Of a DNA stretch of 64,000 nucleotides, positions 1-9,921 are shown piece by piece. Both the position numbers and the translations under genes were made by a program. The stretch comes from Planctomycetia bacterium. GTDB taxonomy: Bacteria; Planctomycetota; Planctomycetia; Pirellulales; PNKZ01. The stretch is taken from NCBI GenBank assembly GCA_021413845.1, contig JAIOPP010000029.1, forward strand, positions 34,614-98,613. The letters are read 5' to 3'. A model generated the notes under the pieces. It worked only from the letters and a program-made list of their open reading frames with translations, had not been told where the DNA came from and made no database searches. The first letter of the stretch is position 1; each line of letters opens with the position of its first letter.

Positions 1-27
1 CTACGGCACGTGGAACGTGCCTGCTAC
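1..27. repeat. Short palindromic intergenic repeat (REP-like)
   Basis: The arms GGCACG (5-10) and CGTGCC (16-21) form a 6-bp hairpin with a 5-base loop, flanked by GTAG-type ends when read on the minus strand. It abuts the stop codon of the permease gene at 24-26, so it may also act as a transcript 3' end. I recall this element as common between planctomycete genes; that is memory, not a search result. Confidence 0.55.
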
Positions 28-3000
28 TTTTCGTCGTGAGGCTCAGCTTCAGGCGACGGTAGCAACTTCGGGGCGACGACCAGCGCCGTCGCAGGGGCGT
101 GCTCCGTTGGGCTTACGTCGGCCTCGTCTTCCGGTTTCGTTCTTGGACCGCGGAGGTCGACGAGATATTGAATGACGTAAAAGAAAACCGGCGTCAGCAC
201 GATGCCGAAGATCGTGACGCCGAGCATGCCCGAGAACACGGCGGTGCCGAGCGTGCGACGCATTTCGGCCCCGGCCCCTTCGCCGATCACCAGCGGCACC
301 ACGCCGAGAATGAAAGCGAACGACGTCATGACGATCGGTCGCAAGCGCAACCGGCAGGCTTCGAGCGTCGCTTCGCGGAGGCCCATGCCGGCGTCGTGCT
401 TAGCCCGTGCGAACTCGACGATGAGAATCGCGTTCTTACAGGCGAGGCCGACGAGCACGACGAAGCCGATTTGCGTGAAGATGTTGACGTCCATCTTCGC
501 CATGCGCACGCCGAAGATCGAACAGAGCAAGCACATCGGCACGACGAGAATCACGGCGAGCGGCAACGCCCAGCTTTCATATTGCGCCGCGAGCACTAAG
601 AACACCAGCACGACGGCCAGCCCGAACGCGTACATCGCGGTATCGGAGGCGCCGAGTTGCAGCAGCGCCAGTTCGGTCCATTCGCGGCGCATCGAAGGGG
701 CGAGCGTCCGATCGGCGACTTCTTGCATCTTCTCGATCGCTTCGCCGGAACTCGTCCCCGGTGCCGCATCCAGATTGATCGCGGCGGCCGGATAAAGATT
801 GTACCGATAGAGCAACAACGGCCCCTGCGTTTCGCGCGTGTGGGCCAAGGTGCCGAGCGGGACCATGTGTCCTTCCGAGTTGCGGACCTTCAGCAGTTTC
901 AAGTCTTCGATCGAGCCTCGGAACTTCGCATCGGCTTGCAGATTCACTTGCCAAGTCCGGCCGAAACGATTGAAGTCGTTCACGTAGAGCGAGCCGAAAT
1001 AGATCTGCAGCGTTTCGAACACATCCGACACCGAAACCCCGCGCGACTTCGCCGCGACCCGATCGATATCGAGAAACTGCCATTTGGTATCGGCGCGGAA
1101 GCTGGTGAAAAGTCCTTGCAGCTCCGGCGTCGCCGCGCCTTCCTTCACCATGTTCTCGCTGACTTGTTGCAGCGTGGCGAGCCCGAGATCGCTGCGATCT
1201 TCGACGACCAATTTGAATCCGCCGGCGGTGCCGAGCCCTTCGATCGCCGGCGCGTGAAACACGCTCGTGTCTCCATCCTGAATCGACGCGAACGCTTCGC
1301 GCAGCTTATCGGCGACGACCTCGCCCGACAGGCCGTCTTTCGACCGTTCGTGAAAGTCGGCGAGCATCACGTAGATGGTTCCGAAATTCGGTGCGTTGGC
1401 GTTGAGTAAGATCGATTGCCCGGCGATCGCGACGGTGTGGTTCACTCCCGGAACTTGGCGCGCCTTCTCTTCGATCTGCTTAATGACGTCGATCGTTCTC
1501 CCCAGCGGCTTCGAGTCGGGCAGCCGCAGATTGACGAGCAGATAGCCTTTGTCTTGCGCGGGAATGAAGCCGGTCGGCGTCGTTTGAAACGAATGATACG
1601 TTTCCCAAACGAGAAAGCCGTAGACGGCGAGCAAGATGAGCGACACGCGCAAGCTGAGGCCGACGGCGCGCACATAGCCGCGCGTAAACCAATTGAACGC
1701 GATGTTGAACGCCGAGAAGGTCCAGCCGAGGATGCGATTCAAGATTCCGGCTACGAGGAATCCGGCAAATGCTCCGACGAGTGCCGAGCCGGCGCGGAGC
1801 GCCATGTCGAACGTTAGAGGTGCGGGAAGCTCTCGCGCCGGAACATACGCGGCCAGCAAGGCCGGAAGATATTCGTAGCCGAGCCAGGCGCCGACGATCC
1901 AAAACACCGGCCGGGGCAATGCTTCATGCAAGCCCGCACTGCGCGGACGGAGCAGCAGTACGGAAAGCGCAGGGCTCAACGTCAGCGAGTTAAACGCCGA
2001 AATGACCGTCGAGATCGCGATCGTCAGCGCAAACTGTCGAAAGAATTGGCCGACGATGCCGGAGATGAACGCGCAGGGCAAGAACACGGCGCTGAGCACG
2101 AGACCGACGGCGATGACCGGCCCGGAAACTTCGTCCATCGCGCGGATCGCGGCATCGCGGGGCGACATGCCTTCTTCGATGTGATGCTCGACCGCCTCGA
2201 CGACAACGATCGCATCGTCGACGACGATGCCGATCGCCAGTACCAAGCCGAAGAGGGTGAGCGTGTTCAAGCTGAAGCCGGCGGCGATCATGACCGCGAA
2301 CGTACCGACGACGGCGACCGGTACGGCGACGAGCGGGATGATCGCCGGGCGCCAACCTTGCAGGAAGATCAACACGACGACGGCGACGAGAATCACGGCG
2401 TCGCGCAGCGAGTGGAACACTTCGGTGATCGATTCTTCGATGAACGGCGTCGTGTCGTAAACGATCTTATAATCGACCCCCTCGGGAAATCGGCTGCGCA
2501 ACTCTTCCATCTTTTGCTTCACGAGCTTCGCGGTTTCGAGCGCGTTCGAGCCGGGCAGCTGGTAGACCGAAAGCGCTACCGAAGGCTGACCATCGAGCGT
2601 GCAGGCCTGATCGTACGCGAGCGCGCCGAGCTCCGCGCGAGCCACATCGCGCAGCCGAATGAGCCGGCCCTGATCGTCGGACCGGATGACCATCTCTTCG
2701 AATTGCACTTCCTCTTGCAGTCGACCGGTCGTGGTCATCGTGTATTGAAACACTTGCCCGTTCGGGGCGGGAGGTTGGCCGATCTGCCCTGCCGCGACTT
2801 GCAGGTTCTGTTGTTCGATCGTGTGGGCGACGTCGCCGGCCGTGAGGTTGCGCGAGGCGAGCTTGTTCGGATCGAGCCAGATGCGCATGCTGTAATCGCG
2901 CCGGCCGAGGAACGTGATATCGCCGACGCCGGGCAAGCGCGAAAGCTCGTCGCGGAGTTGAATCGTCGCGTAGTTGCTTAGATACAAACTGTCGCGCGAG

Positions 3001-3443
3001 TTACCCGGCGAGTACAAGTTGACGATCATCAACGTGCTCGGCGATTTCTTTTTCACCATTACGCCGCGCCGCTTCACCAAGTCGGGCAAGATGGCCTGCG
3101 CCAAGTTCACGCGATTCTGCACCAACACCTGTGCAAGATTCAAATCGGTGCCGGGCCGGAACGTTACGGTCAACGAATAGTTGCCGTCGTTCGTGCATTG
3201 CGACGACATGTACATCATGTCTTCGACGCCGTTGACCTGCTGCTCGATCGGCGCGGCGACCGTATCGGAAACCACCTTCGAGTTGGCCCCCGGATACACG
3301 GCCGAAACCTCGACGGTCGGCGGCGTGATTTCGGGATACTGCGTCACCGGGAGCGCGAACATCGCGATCCCGCCCGAGAGCGTGATGACGATCGAAAGCA
3401 CCGACGCGAAGATCGGCCGGTCGATGAAGAAGCGAGAGAACAT
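24..3443 (-). CDS. RND efflux permease, HAE1/AcrB family
   Basis: An inner-membrane proton-driven multidrug exporter subunit of 1139 residues (AcrB homologues are about 1030-1060). It starts MFSRFFIDRPIFASV, the standard RND N-terminus. It has the periplasmic porter segments, the GLVLAIGIVVDDAIVVVEAV transmembrane-4 proton-relay block and the PTGFIPAQDKGYLLV block after transmembrane segment 7. Between TM6 and TM7 (about residues 505-580) it carries an extra hydrophobic stretch of roughly 70 residues that the neighbouring permease lacks and that is unusual for the family. It is the last gene of a three-gene operon, 12 bases after the previous permease gene. No TolC-like outer-membrane gene lies inside the window. 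The permease call is secure; the substrate is unknown. Confidence 0.95.
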   Translation of the reverse strand: MFSRFFIDRPIFASVLSIVITLSGGIAMFALPVTQYPEITPPTVEVSAVYPGANSKVVSDTVAAPIEQQVNGVEDMMYMSSQCTNDGNYSLTVTFRPGTDLNLAQVLVQNRVNLAQAILPDLVKRRGVMVKKKSPSTLMIVNLYSPGNSRDSLYLSNYATIQLRDELSRLPGVGDITFLGRRDYSMRIWLDPNKLASRNLTAGDVAHTIEQQNLQVAAGQIGQPPAPNGQVFQYTMTTTGRLQEEVQFEEMVIRSDDQGRLIRLRDVARAELGALAYDQACTLDGQPSVALSVYQLPGSNALETAKLVKQKMEELRSRFPEGVDYKIVYDTTPFIEESITEVFHSLRDAVILVAVVVLIFLQGWRPAIIPLVAVPVAVVGTFAVMIAAGFSLNTLTLFGLVLAIGIVVDDAIVVVEAVEHHIEEGMSPRDAAIRAMDEVSGPVIAVGLVLSAVFLPCAFISGIVGQFFRQFALTIAISTVISAFNSLTLSPALSVLLLRPRSAGLHEALPRPVFWIVGAWLGYEYLPALLAAYVPARELPAPLTFDMALRAGSALVGAFAGFLVAGILNRILGWTFSAFNIAFNWFTRGYVRAVGLSLRVSLILLAVYGFLVWETYHSFQTTPTGFIPAQDKGYLLVNLRLPDSKPLGRTIDVIKQIEEKARQVPGVNHTVAIAGQSILLNANAPNFGTIYVMLADFHERSKDGLSGEVVADKLREAFASIQDGDTSVFHAPAIEGLGTAGGFKLVVEDRSDLGLATLQQVSENMVKEGAATPELQGLFTSFRADTKWQFLDIDRVAAKSRGVSVSDVFETLQIYFGSLYVNDFNRFGRTWQVNLQADAKFRGSIEDLKLLKVRNSEGHMVPLGTLAHTRETQGPLLLYRYNLYPAAAINLDAAPGTSSGEAIEKMQEVADRTLAPSMRREWTELALLQLGASDTAMYAFGLAVVLVFLVLAAQYESWALPLAVILVVPMCLLCSIFGVRMAKMDVNIFTQIGFVVLVGLACKNAILIVEFARAKHDAGMGLREATLEACRLRLRPIVMTSFAFILGVVPLVIGEGAGAEMRRTLGTAVFSGMLGVTIFGIVLTPVFFYVIQYLVDLRGPRTKPEDEADVSPTEHAPATALVVAPKLLPSPEAEPHDEK

Positions 3444-3455
3444 GCGGCGGCGTTC

Positions 3456-6400
3456 CTACGGCGATGTGTGAGTATCGGAGTGCGGATCTTGCGCAGAGTC
3501 GTGCGATGCGACGGCGACCAACTCGCGAGATTCGCTTTCGTGTTTCGGTTCCGGCTTGCGCGCCGCTGCGCTGCGCGGCTTCTTGAAGTAGCTCGCTATG
3601 CCGCTTGCTCCGGCGACGAGAAAGCGGAGCCGTACGAGATCGAGCAGAAATCGGCCGACGCGCGCGGTTCGAGAGCCGCGAAACCAGCGATGTTCGGCGA
3701 TCTTTTCGACGAGCACGAAGAAAACGGGAGTGAGGAAGATGCCGAAGAACGTCACGCCGAGCATCCCGCTCAGCACCGCGACTCCGAGCGCACGCCGCAT
3801 CTCGGCGCCGGCACCATGCGCGGCGACCAACGGAATCACCCCGAGGATGAACGCGAACGAAGTCATGATGATCGGGCGCAAACGAAGGCGGCAAGCGTCG
3901 AGAGCCGACTCGTAAAGATCGGCGCCGGCATAATGCTTCGCCTTTGCGAACTCGACGATCAAGATCGCGTTTTTGCAGGCTAAGCCGATGAGCACGACGA
4001 AGCCGATTTGCGTGAAGATATTGATGTCGAGCTTGGCCCACGCCACGCCGCCGATCGAACTCAGCACGCACATCGGCACCACTAAGATGACGGCGAGCGG
4101 CAAAGCCCAGCTTTCATACAAAGCGGCCAGCACGAGGAACACGAACACGACAGAAGCGCCGAACACTTGCATGCCGGTGTTCTCGGCCATCCGTTCGATA
4201 AACGTGATCTCGGTCCATTCCGAAGCGATCGAGCCCGGCAGATCGCGGCCGGCCAATTCTTCCAGCGAGGCGATCGCTTGGCCGGTGCTGAACCCCGTGG
4301 CGACGTTGCCGTTGATCGCGGCGGCGGGATACATGTTGTAGCGCGTCAGCACGAGCGGACCGCTGATGAGGCGCACATCGGCCAAGGTGCCGATCGGAAC
4401 CATCTGACCGTGCGAGTTGCGCACCTTGAGCCTCCGCACGTCTTCCACTTCGTTGCGATACTTCGTATCGGCCTGCACGATCACTTGCCACGTGCGCCCG
4501 AAGAGATTGAAGTCGTTCACGTAACGGGAACCGAGATAGCCTTGCAGCGAACCGAACAGATCGGCGAGGTTGACTCCTTCGCTCAAGCATTTTTGTCGAT
4601 CGACGTCGACGAACAATTGCGGCGAATTTGCATTGAAGACGGTGAACAAACCGGTGAGGCCCGGTGTTTTGTTTCCCGTAGCGATCAACTTATCCGTCGC
4701 CGCTTGAAGCCGCGCGAGGCCGTTATCGCCCCGATCTTCGACCATCAGCTTGAACCCACCGGCCCGACCGAGACCGGAAACGGCCGGCGGAGGGAAGACG
4801 TTCACCGTAGCGCCGGGGACTTCCGCGGCGTAGCGTTTGCGAAGCGTGGCGAGAATCGAATCGCCCGAGAGCTCCGGAGTGCGGCGGTCCGCAAAGTCTT
4901 TCAAGATGATGAACATCGAGCCGAAATTGGAACCGTACGCGCTCAACAAGAACGAATTGCCCGCCACGGAATTCACGTTCTTCACGCCGGGCGTTTCCAG
5001 AGCGATCCGTTCGATGTTCGCGATCACATCGCGCGTGCGCACCGAGGCGGAAGAATCCGGGAGTTGCACGCTCGCGAGGAGGTACGAACCATGCGCACGT
5101 AGATGTTCGTTCCGAATTGAAAACCCTTGTTGAAGAGTCGGAAGAACCAGCCGATCGTCACATCGGTCAACCAAGTGAGCGGATCCCGTTTCGCGCCGCG
5201 CGGCCGGAGCAATAGCGCGGCGAGAGCCGGGCTCAGGGTGAGTGAATTGATAGTGGAGATGATCGTCGAGACGGCGATCGTCAGCGCGAATTGCCGAAAG
5301 AACTGCCCGACGATGCCCGACACGAACGCGCAAGGAATGAATACCGCGCTCAGCACCAGCCCGACGGCAAGCACCGGACCGGAGACTTCCTCCATCGCTT
5401 TAATCGCGGCGGCTCGGGGCTTCAGGCCGCGTTCGATATGATGCTCGACCGCTTCGACCACGACGATCGCGTCGTCGACGACGATGCCGATCGCCAGGAC
5501 GAGTCCGAACAGCGTGAGATTGTTTAAGCTGAAGCCGGCGACGGCCATCGCGGCGAAGGTGCCGACGATCGCGACCGGCACGGCGATGAGCGGAATGATC
5601 GCCGGACGCCAACCTTGAAGAAATACGAGCACGACGAGCGCGACGAGGATGATCGCATCGCGCAGGGCATTGAAGACTTCATTGACCGACTCGCGAATGA
5701 ACGGCGTCGTATCGTAGCCGACCGTGTAGTCGACCCCCGGCGGGAAGTCGTGCTTAAGTTCGAGCATCTTCGCTTTGATGCTGTCGGCGGTTGCCAGAGC
5801 ATTGGCGTTCGGCAGCTGAAAGATCGCGAGACCGACCGTCGGTTTGCCGTCGAAACGATTGTTGATATCCTCGCTGCGCGCCTTGAGTTCGACTTTGCCG
5901 ATGTCGCGGATTCGGACGAGCCGGCCATCGTGCGTAGCGCGCACGATCACGGCCTCGAAGTCTTCGATCGTGCTGAGGCGTCCTTGCACTTCGATCGGAA
6001 CTTGAATGCTCGAAGTGCCATCCACCGGCGGCTGACCGATCTGGCCGGCGGCAAGCTGCGCGTTCTGTTCGCGCAAAGCGCCGATCACGTCGGACACGGT
6101 CATGCCGCGGCTGGCGAGCTTCTCCGGATCGACCCAGATCCGCATGCTGTAGTCGCGCTGACCGAACACCAGCACCTCGCTGATGCCCGACAGTCGGGCC
6201 AACTCGTCTTTAATGTGCAACACCGCGTAGTTGCTGAGATAAAGCTGGTCGTACTGGCCGTTGGGGGAGTTGAGGCTCACGGTCAGCAGGATGTCGGGAG
6301 CGCGCTTCTTCGTCACGACGCCGGTCTGCCGCACGACGTCGGGCAGCGCAGGGAGCGCCAAGTTCACGCGGTTCTGCACGAGCACTTGCGCGAGATTCAA

Positions 6401-6700
6401 ATCGACGCCGGTGTTGAACGTCACGGTCAGCGTGTACGAGCCGTCGTTCGTACTTTGCGACGACATGTACAGCATCCCTTCGACGCCGTTCACTTGCTGC
6501 TCGAGCGGCGAACCGACCGTTTCCGCAACCGTTTGCGCGCTGGCTCCCGGATAGTTGCAGTCGACTTGCACCGTCGGCGGCGCAATCGAAGGATACTGGG
6601 CGATGGAGAGGGTCCAGACCGCGATCGAGCCGGCGATCGTGATGACGATCGAGATTACCGAGGCGAAGATCGGTCGATCGATAAAGAAACGAGAGATCAT
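3456..6700 (-). pseudogene. RND efflux permease, disrupted by deletion and frameshift
   Basis: Two overlapping frames together encode one HAE1-type permease. The upstream part (6700 down to about 5092) starts MISRFFIDRPIFASV and contains TM1-TM6 with the VVDDAIVVVEAVEHH block. The downstream part (about 5090 to 3456) resumes at YLLASVQLPDS and runs to the C-terminus. At the junction the frame passes from IYVRMV directly into YLLAS. The intact neighbour has 39 residues there, including TM7 and the GFIPxxDxG segment, so about 115 bases are missing and the frame shifts. The product would stop after about 540 meaningful residues. The cause could be a real inactivating deletion or an assembly error; the rest of both halves is well conserved. 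It sits between the adaptor gene and the intact permease. Confidence 0.85.
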
Positions 6701-6751
6701 GCCATTCGCCTATCGTCGACATGGTCGGCCGATCGCGCGACCGTCGTCGGT

Positions 6752-7972
6752 TTATTCGCCTGCGGGAGTCGCATTCGTTTTTCCCACGGCGACTCGCAGC
6801 TTCGCTCCGTTATCGGCGGCGCCGGTTTGCGCCGTAGTGCTTGCAGCCGGCTTCGCGAACTGCGGCACGACTTTCGCGCCGGCCTTGATCCGTTGCAGGC
6901 CGTTGACGACGACGCGGTCGGTCGGCTCGAGGCCGTCTTCGACGACCCGACGACCTTCGGTAAGCCACCCGACATGCACGCGACGGTAGACGGCTTCATC
7001 TTTCTCATTCACCACGTAAACGAAACGCTCGCCTTGGTCGGTGCCGAGCGATTCTTCGGAGATCAACAGCGCCGGTTGCGGATTGCCGATCGGCACCCGC
7101 AGCCGTAAGAAGAGGCCGGCCGAAAGCATTTGACTCGAGTTATCGACGACGGCCCGCACGCGGAGCGTTCCCGTATTCGGATCGACTTGGTTGTCGATGA
7201 AGTTGATTTTGCCGCTGAGCGAAAACTTGTCTTCATCGGCCAGCGCGATCTCGACCGGCAGTTGCGACTCTTGCGTCGATTGCAATTGGCCCGACGTAAT
7301 CAAGCGGCGCAGACGGAGAACCGTTCGCTCGTCGAAGTCGAAGTACACGTACATCGGATTGACGGAGACGATCGTCGTCATCGCCGTCTCATCGGCCCGT
7401 ACCAAGTTGCCGGGATCGACCATCCGGCGGCTGATGCGACCGGAGATCGGCGAGGTGATTTGCGTGAAGCCGAGATTCAAAGCCGCCAAACGGTTGTTCG
7501 CTTGCGCGGCCGCGAGTGCGCCGGCTGCTTCGGCCCGATCGAACTTGATCTGCTCGAACGTCTCTTCGGGAATCGCGACGCTGTCGACGAGTTTCTTGGC
7601 GCGATCTTCTTGCAGCTTCAATCTGTCGAGCTTCGCTTGAGCTTGTTCGATGGCGGCTGCCGTACGATCGACTTCCGCGCGATAAGGACGGTCGTCGATC
7701 TGGAACAAAGGCGCGCCGGCCACGACGTCTTTGCCGTCGGTGAAGAACACTTTTTCCAGAAACCCACTGACACGGGCACGGATCTCGACCGTTTGTACGG
7801 CAGCGGCCCGACCTGTGAACTCTTCATACTCCGTCACCACTTTTTGAATCGGCCGCTCGACCAGGACCTCGGGCGCTTTCGTTGCTGCCGCCGGTGGGGC
7901 CGCTTTCTTGCAGCCTGTCGTCATTGATGTTGCCAGCAGCAACGCGCCGAAGATCCAGATCGAGGTTCGCAT
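6752..7972 (-). CDS. RND efflux periplasmic adaptor (membrane fusion protein), lipoprotein
   Basis: A 406-residue HlyD/AcrA-type adaptor that would link the inner-membrane permease to an outer-membrane channel. The start at 7972 was chosen because it gives a lipoprotein signal (MRTSIWIFGALLLATSMTTGC, Cys about residue 21) and drops 13 unconvincing upstream residues. The barrel-sandwich (lipoyl-like) segment VSGFLEKVFFTDGKDV, the coiled-coil hairpin rich in Ala/Gln/Lys, the returning GFTQITSPISGRISRR strand and the beta-barrel IALADEDKFSLSGKINFIDN follow in the usual order. It is the first gene of the operon with two permeases and lies divergent from a TetR-type regulator, which likely controls it through the palindrome at 8043-8060. 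Confidence 0.93.
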   Translation of the reverse strand: MRTSIWIFGALLLATSMTTGCKKAAPPAAATKAPEVLVERPIQKVVTEYEEFTGRAAAVQTVEIRARVSGFLEKVFFTDGKDVVAGAPLFQIDDRPYRAEVDRTAAAIEQAQAKLDRLKLQEDRAKKLVDSVAIPEETFEQIKFDRAEAAGALAAAQANNRLAALNLGFTQITSPISGRISRRMVDPGNLVRADETAMTTIVSVNPMYVYFDFDERTVLRLRRLITSGQLQSTQESQLPVEIALADEDKFSLSGKINFIDNQVDPNTGTLRVRAVVDNSSQMLSAGLFLRLRVPIGNPQPALLISEESLGTDQGERFVYVVNEKDEAVYRRVHVGWLTEGRRVVEDGLEPTDRVVVNGLQRIKAGAKVVPQFAKPAASTTAQTGAADNGAKLRVAVGKTNATPAGE

Positions 7973-8042
7973 GACAGGACGATCCAAAGTGAAGTCGGAG
8001 TGCGTGGACAAACGGGCGGCAGTCTCGTAGAATGGAGGCAGG

Positions 8043-8060
8043 TGACTGACTGGTCAGTCA
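8043..8060. promoter_or_regulatory. Probable TetR-family operator
   Basis: The sequence TGACTGACTGGTCAGTCA has perfect 8-base arms around a central TG. It lies 71-88 bases upstream of the adaptor start, in the space between the efflux operon and the divergent TetR-type gene. Palindromes of this size and shape are typical TetR-family sites. Assignment to this regulator is inferred from position. Confidence 0.7.
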
Positions 8061-8265
8061 TGACGACTTTCATTCTAGGCACCCACCGTAGCGCTATCAA
8101 TCTCGATTACTCGTTGTCTGGCAAAATCGTAAGCTGAAGTCTTGTAACCAGAAGGGGTTAGCCGGTTACCCAGGCTGCATTTCCCGTTCCCTACTAGAAT
8201 GACAGACAGCATCTCGAAGGGTTCGACATCGAGTTCGCTTTCATTTTCCAAAGGCTGAGGAAGCT

Positions 8266-8925
8266 TTGAGTAGTTCCGGCATCAATCCGCTGAAAGTTTC
8301 GGAGCCGACGACGATTGCCGCCGTGCCCGAGGAATCGAGCCGGCGTGCCGAGCGAAGGCTGGCGATCGTCGAAGCAGCGGCGAAGCAATTCGCGGCCCAC
8401 GGCTACAACGACTGCGACATGGAATGCGTGGCCGTGAAGGCCGGGATCGGTAAGGGGACCCTCTATCTTTATTTTCCGGGCAAGCAGGAGCTTTTCTTCG
8501 CCTGCGTCGACTTGGGAATGAAGCAGATGCAGGCCGCCGTGCGGGCGGCGGCGGAAACGGTTAGCGAGCCGTTTCAAAAGATCGACGAAGCCATCCGGGC
8601 CTATCTTAAATTCTTCGACGAACATCCGGAGCATGTCGAACTGCTGATTCAAGAACGGGCCATCTTCCGCGATCGGGTTCGGCCGACCTACTTCGAATAT
8701 CGAGATGCCAACCGCGGCCCTTGGCGGCAATTGTATGTCGAACTTGCGGCTGCCGGACGTCTGCGAACCGATATCGCGATCGAGCGGATCCTCGACACGG
8801 TCGGAAGTTTGCTCTACGGTACGATGTTTACCAACCACTTCATCGGCCGAACCATTACGCTCGAAGAGCAACATCAAGCGATCCTCGCCGTGACTTTGCG
8901 CGGAATCTCTCCGGCAGGTCGCTAA
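8266..8925 (+). CDS. TetR/AcrR-family transcriptional regulator
   Basis: A 219-residue TetR-type protein. The N-terminal helix-turn-helix spans about residues 28-72 (RLAIVEAAAKQFAAHGY ... GKGTLYLYFPGKQELF), the classic TetR DNA-binding pattern. The C-terminal part is a helical ligand domain. The start is TTG at 8266, preceded by GAGG 5 bases upstream; no better ATG is in frame before the HTH. It is divergent from the RND efflux operon and so is the likely local repressor, with an unknown ligand, probably an efflux substrate. Confidence 0.92.
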   Translation: MSSSGINPLKVSEPTTIAAVPEESSRRAERRLAIVEAAAKQFAAHGYNDCDMECVAVKAGIGKGTLYLYFPGKQELFFACVDLGMKQMQAAVRAAAETVSEPFQKIDEAIRAYLKFFDEHPEHVELLIQERAIFRDRVRPTYFEYRDANRGPWRQLYVELAAAGRLRTDIAIERILDTVGSLLYGTMFTNHFIGRTITLEEQHQAILAVTLRGISPAGR

Positions 8926-8990
8926 GCGGTGCGATCGTCGAGTCGTGTGCTCCGCAGCGAACGGTTGCGTTGCGTATTGAGGAGTCAATC

Positions 8991-9809
8991 GTGCCCCCGA
9001 GCGTGCGCTACTTCGTGTTCGATACGGAAAGCGTCGCCGATGGCGCGCTGGTATCGAAGCTTCGTTTTCCCGGCGAAGGATTGACGCCGAAACAAGCGGT
9101 CGATCGCTATCGTGAAGAGCTGATGGCGAAGCACGATAGCGACTTCATTCCGTACACGTTTCAAATGCCGACGGCGGTAGCGGTTGCGAAAGTGGCGGCG
9201 GATTTTCGCCTGATCGACTTAGTCGCGCTCGACGAGCCCCACTATCGCCCTCACGTCCTCACCGAACATTTTTGGCGCGGTTGGGAGAAATACGGCCGAC
9301 CGACTCTCGTGAGCTTCAATGGTCGGACGTTCGATGTGCCGTTGATGGAACTAGCCGCGTTTCGTTTCGGGCTGCCTATCCCGACTTGGTTTGCGCTCCA
9401 GTCGAAAAGCTTCGATCAACCGCGCAATCGATTCAATATCGAAGCGCATATCGATCTGCAAGAATTGCTGACCAATTTCGGCACGTCGCGCTTCACCGGC
9501 GGCTTGAACCTCGCTTCCAACTTGCTCGGAAAGCCCGGCAAGATGGACGTGCAAGGAGACATGGTGCAAGACATGTTCGAAGCGGGCCGCTTGAAAGAGA
9601 TCAACGACTACTGCCGTTGCGACGTTCTCGATACTTATTTCGTCTTCTTGCGCTCGCGCGTCTTGGTCGGCCAATTGACCCTCGACGAAGAGCAAGGACT
9701 CGTCGCCGAAACGAAAACGTGGCTCCTCAAAAAGACGTCGGACTACCCGATCTACGAGGACTACACGAAGCGCTGGGGAGATTGGAAGAATCCTTGGCGG
9801 GCGTCGTAA
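8991..9809 (+). CDS. DnaQ-like 3'-5' exonuclease (predicted PolB-associated type)
   Basis: A 272-residue protein with RNase H-like exonuclease motifs: ExoI at the N-terminus (VFDTESVADG), ExoII around SFNGRTFDVPLME, and a C-terminal YCRCDVLDTYFV segment matching ExoIII. This is the pattern of the family described as predicted 3'-5' exonuclease related to PolB proofreading domains. The start is GTG at 8991 with a GAGGAG ribosome site; upstream in-frame sequence is unconserved-looking. It follows the TetR gene by 65 bases on the same strand, with no obvious functional link. A role in DNA or RNA end processing is inferred from the family. Confidence 0.85.
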   Translation: MPPSVRYFVFDTESVADGALVSKLRFPGEGLTPKQAVDRYREELMAKHDSDFIPYTFQMPTAVAVAKVAADFRLIDLVALDEPHYRPHVLTEHFWRGWEKYGRPTLVSFNGRTFDVPLMELAAFRFGLPIPTWFALQSKSFDQPRNRFNIEAHIDLQELLTNFGTSRFTGGLNLASNLLGKPGKMDVQGDMVQDMFEAGRLKEINDYCRCDVLDTYFVFLRSRVLVGQLTLDEEQGLVAETKTWLLKKTSDYPIYEDYTKRWGDWKNPWRAS

Positions 9810-9864
9810 AAGTAGCGCGCTTTTCGGCGAATTGATCGAGAAATACTTCGTTTTCAGGAAATGA

Positions 9865-9899
9865 TTGCATCGCTCTTGGGTATGTGTATATTTGTACAC
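9865..9899 (+). promoter_or_regulatory. Promoter with overlapping inverted repeat upstream of the XRE gene
   Basis: A candidate -35 TTGCAT (9865-9870) and -10 TATATT (9887-9892) are 16 bases apart. GTGTA (9884-9888) and TACAC (9895-9899) form a palindrome covering the -10. The XRE regulator begins 22 bases downstream, so autoregulation is plausible. Consensus match is moderate. Confidence 0.45.
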
Positions 9900-9921
9900 T
9901 ATCCACACTAGGGAGGTGCCT

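Noticed and set aside
1926..2981. 351-residue plus-strand open frame inside the first permease
   Set aside because: Antisense to conserved RND sequence; highly charged Arg/Asp translation without motifs.
4167..5102. 311-residue plus-strand frame opposite the broken permease
   Set aside because: Shadow of the conserved RND sequence; no start signal or family features.
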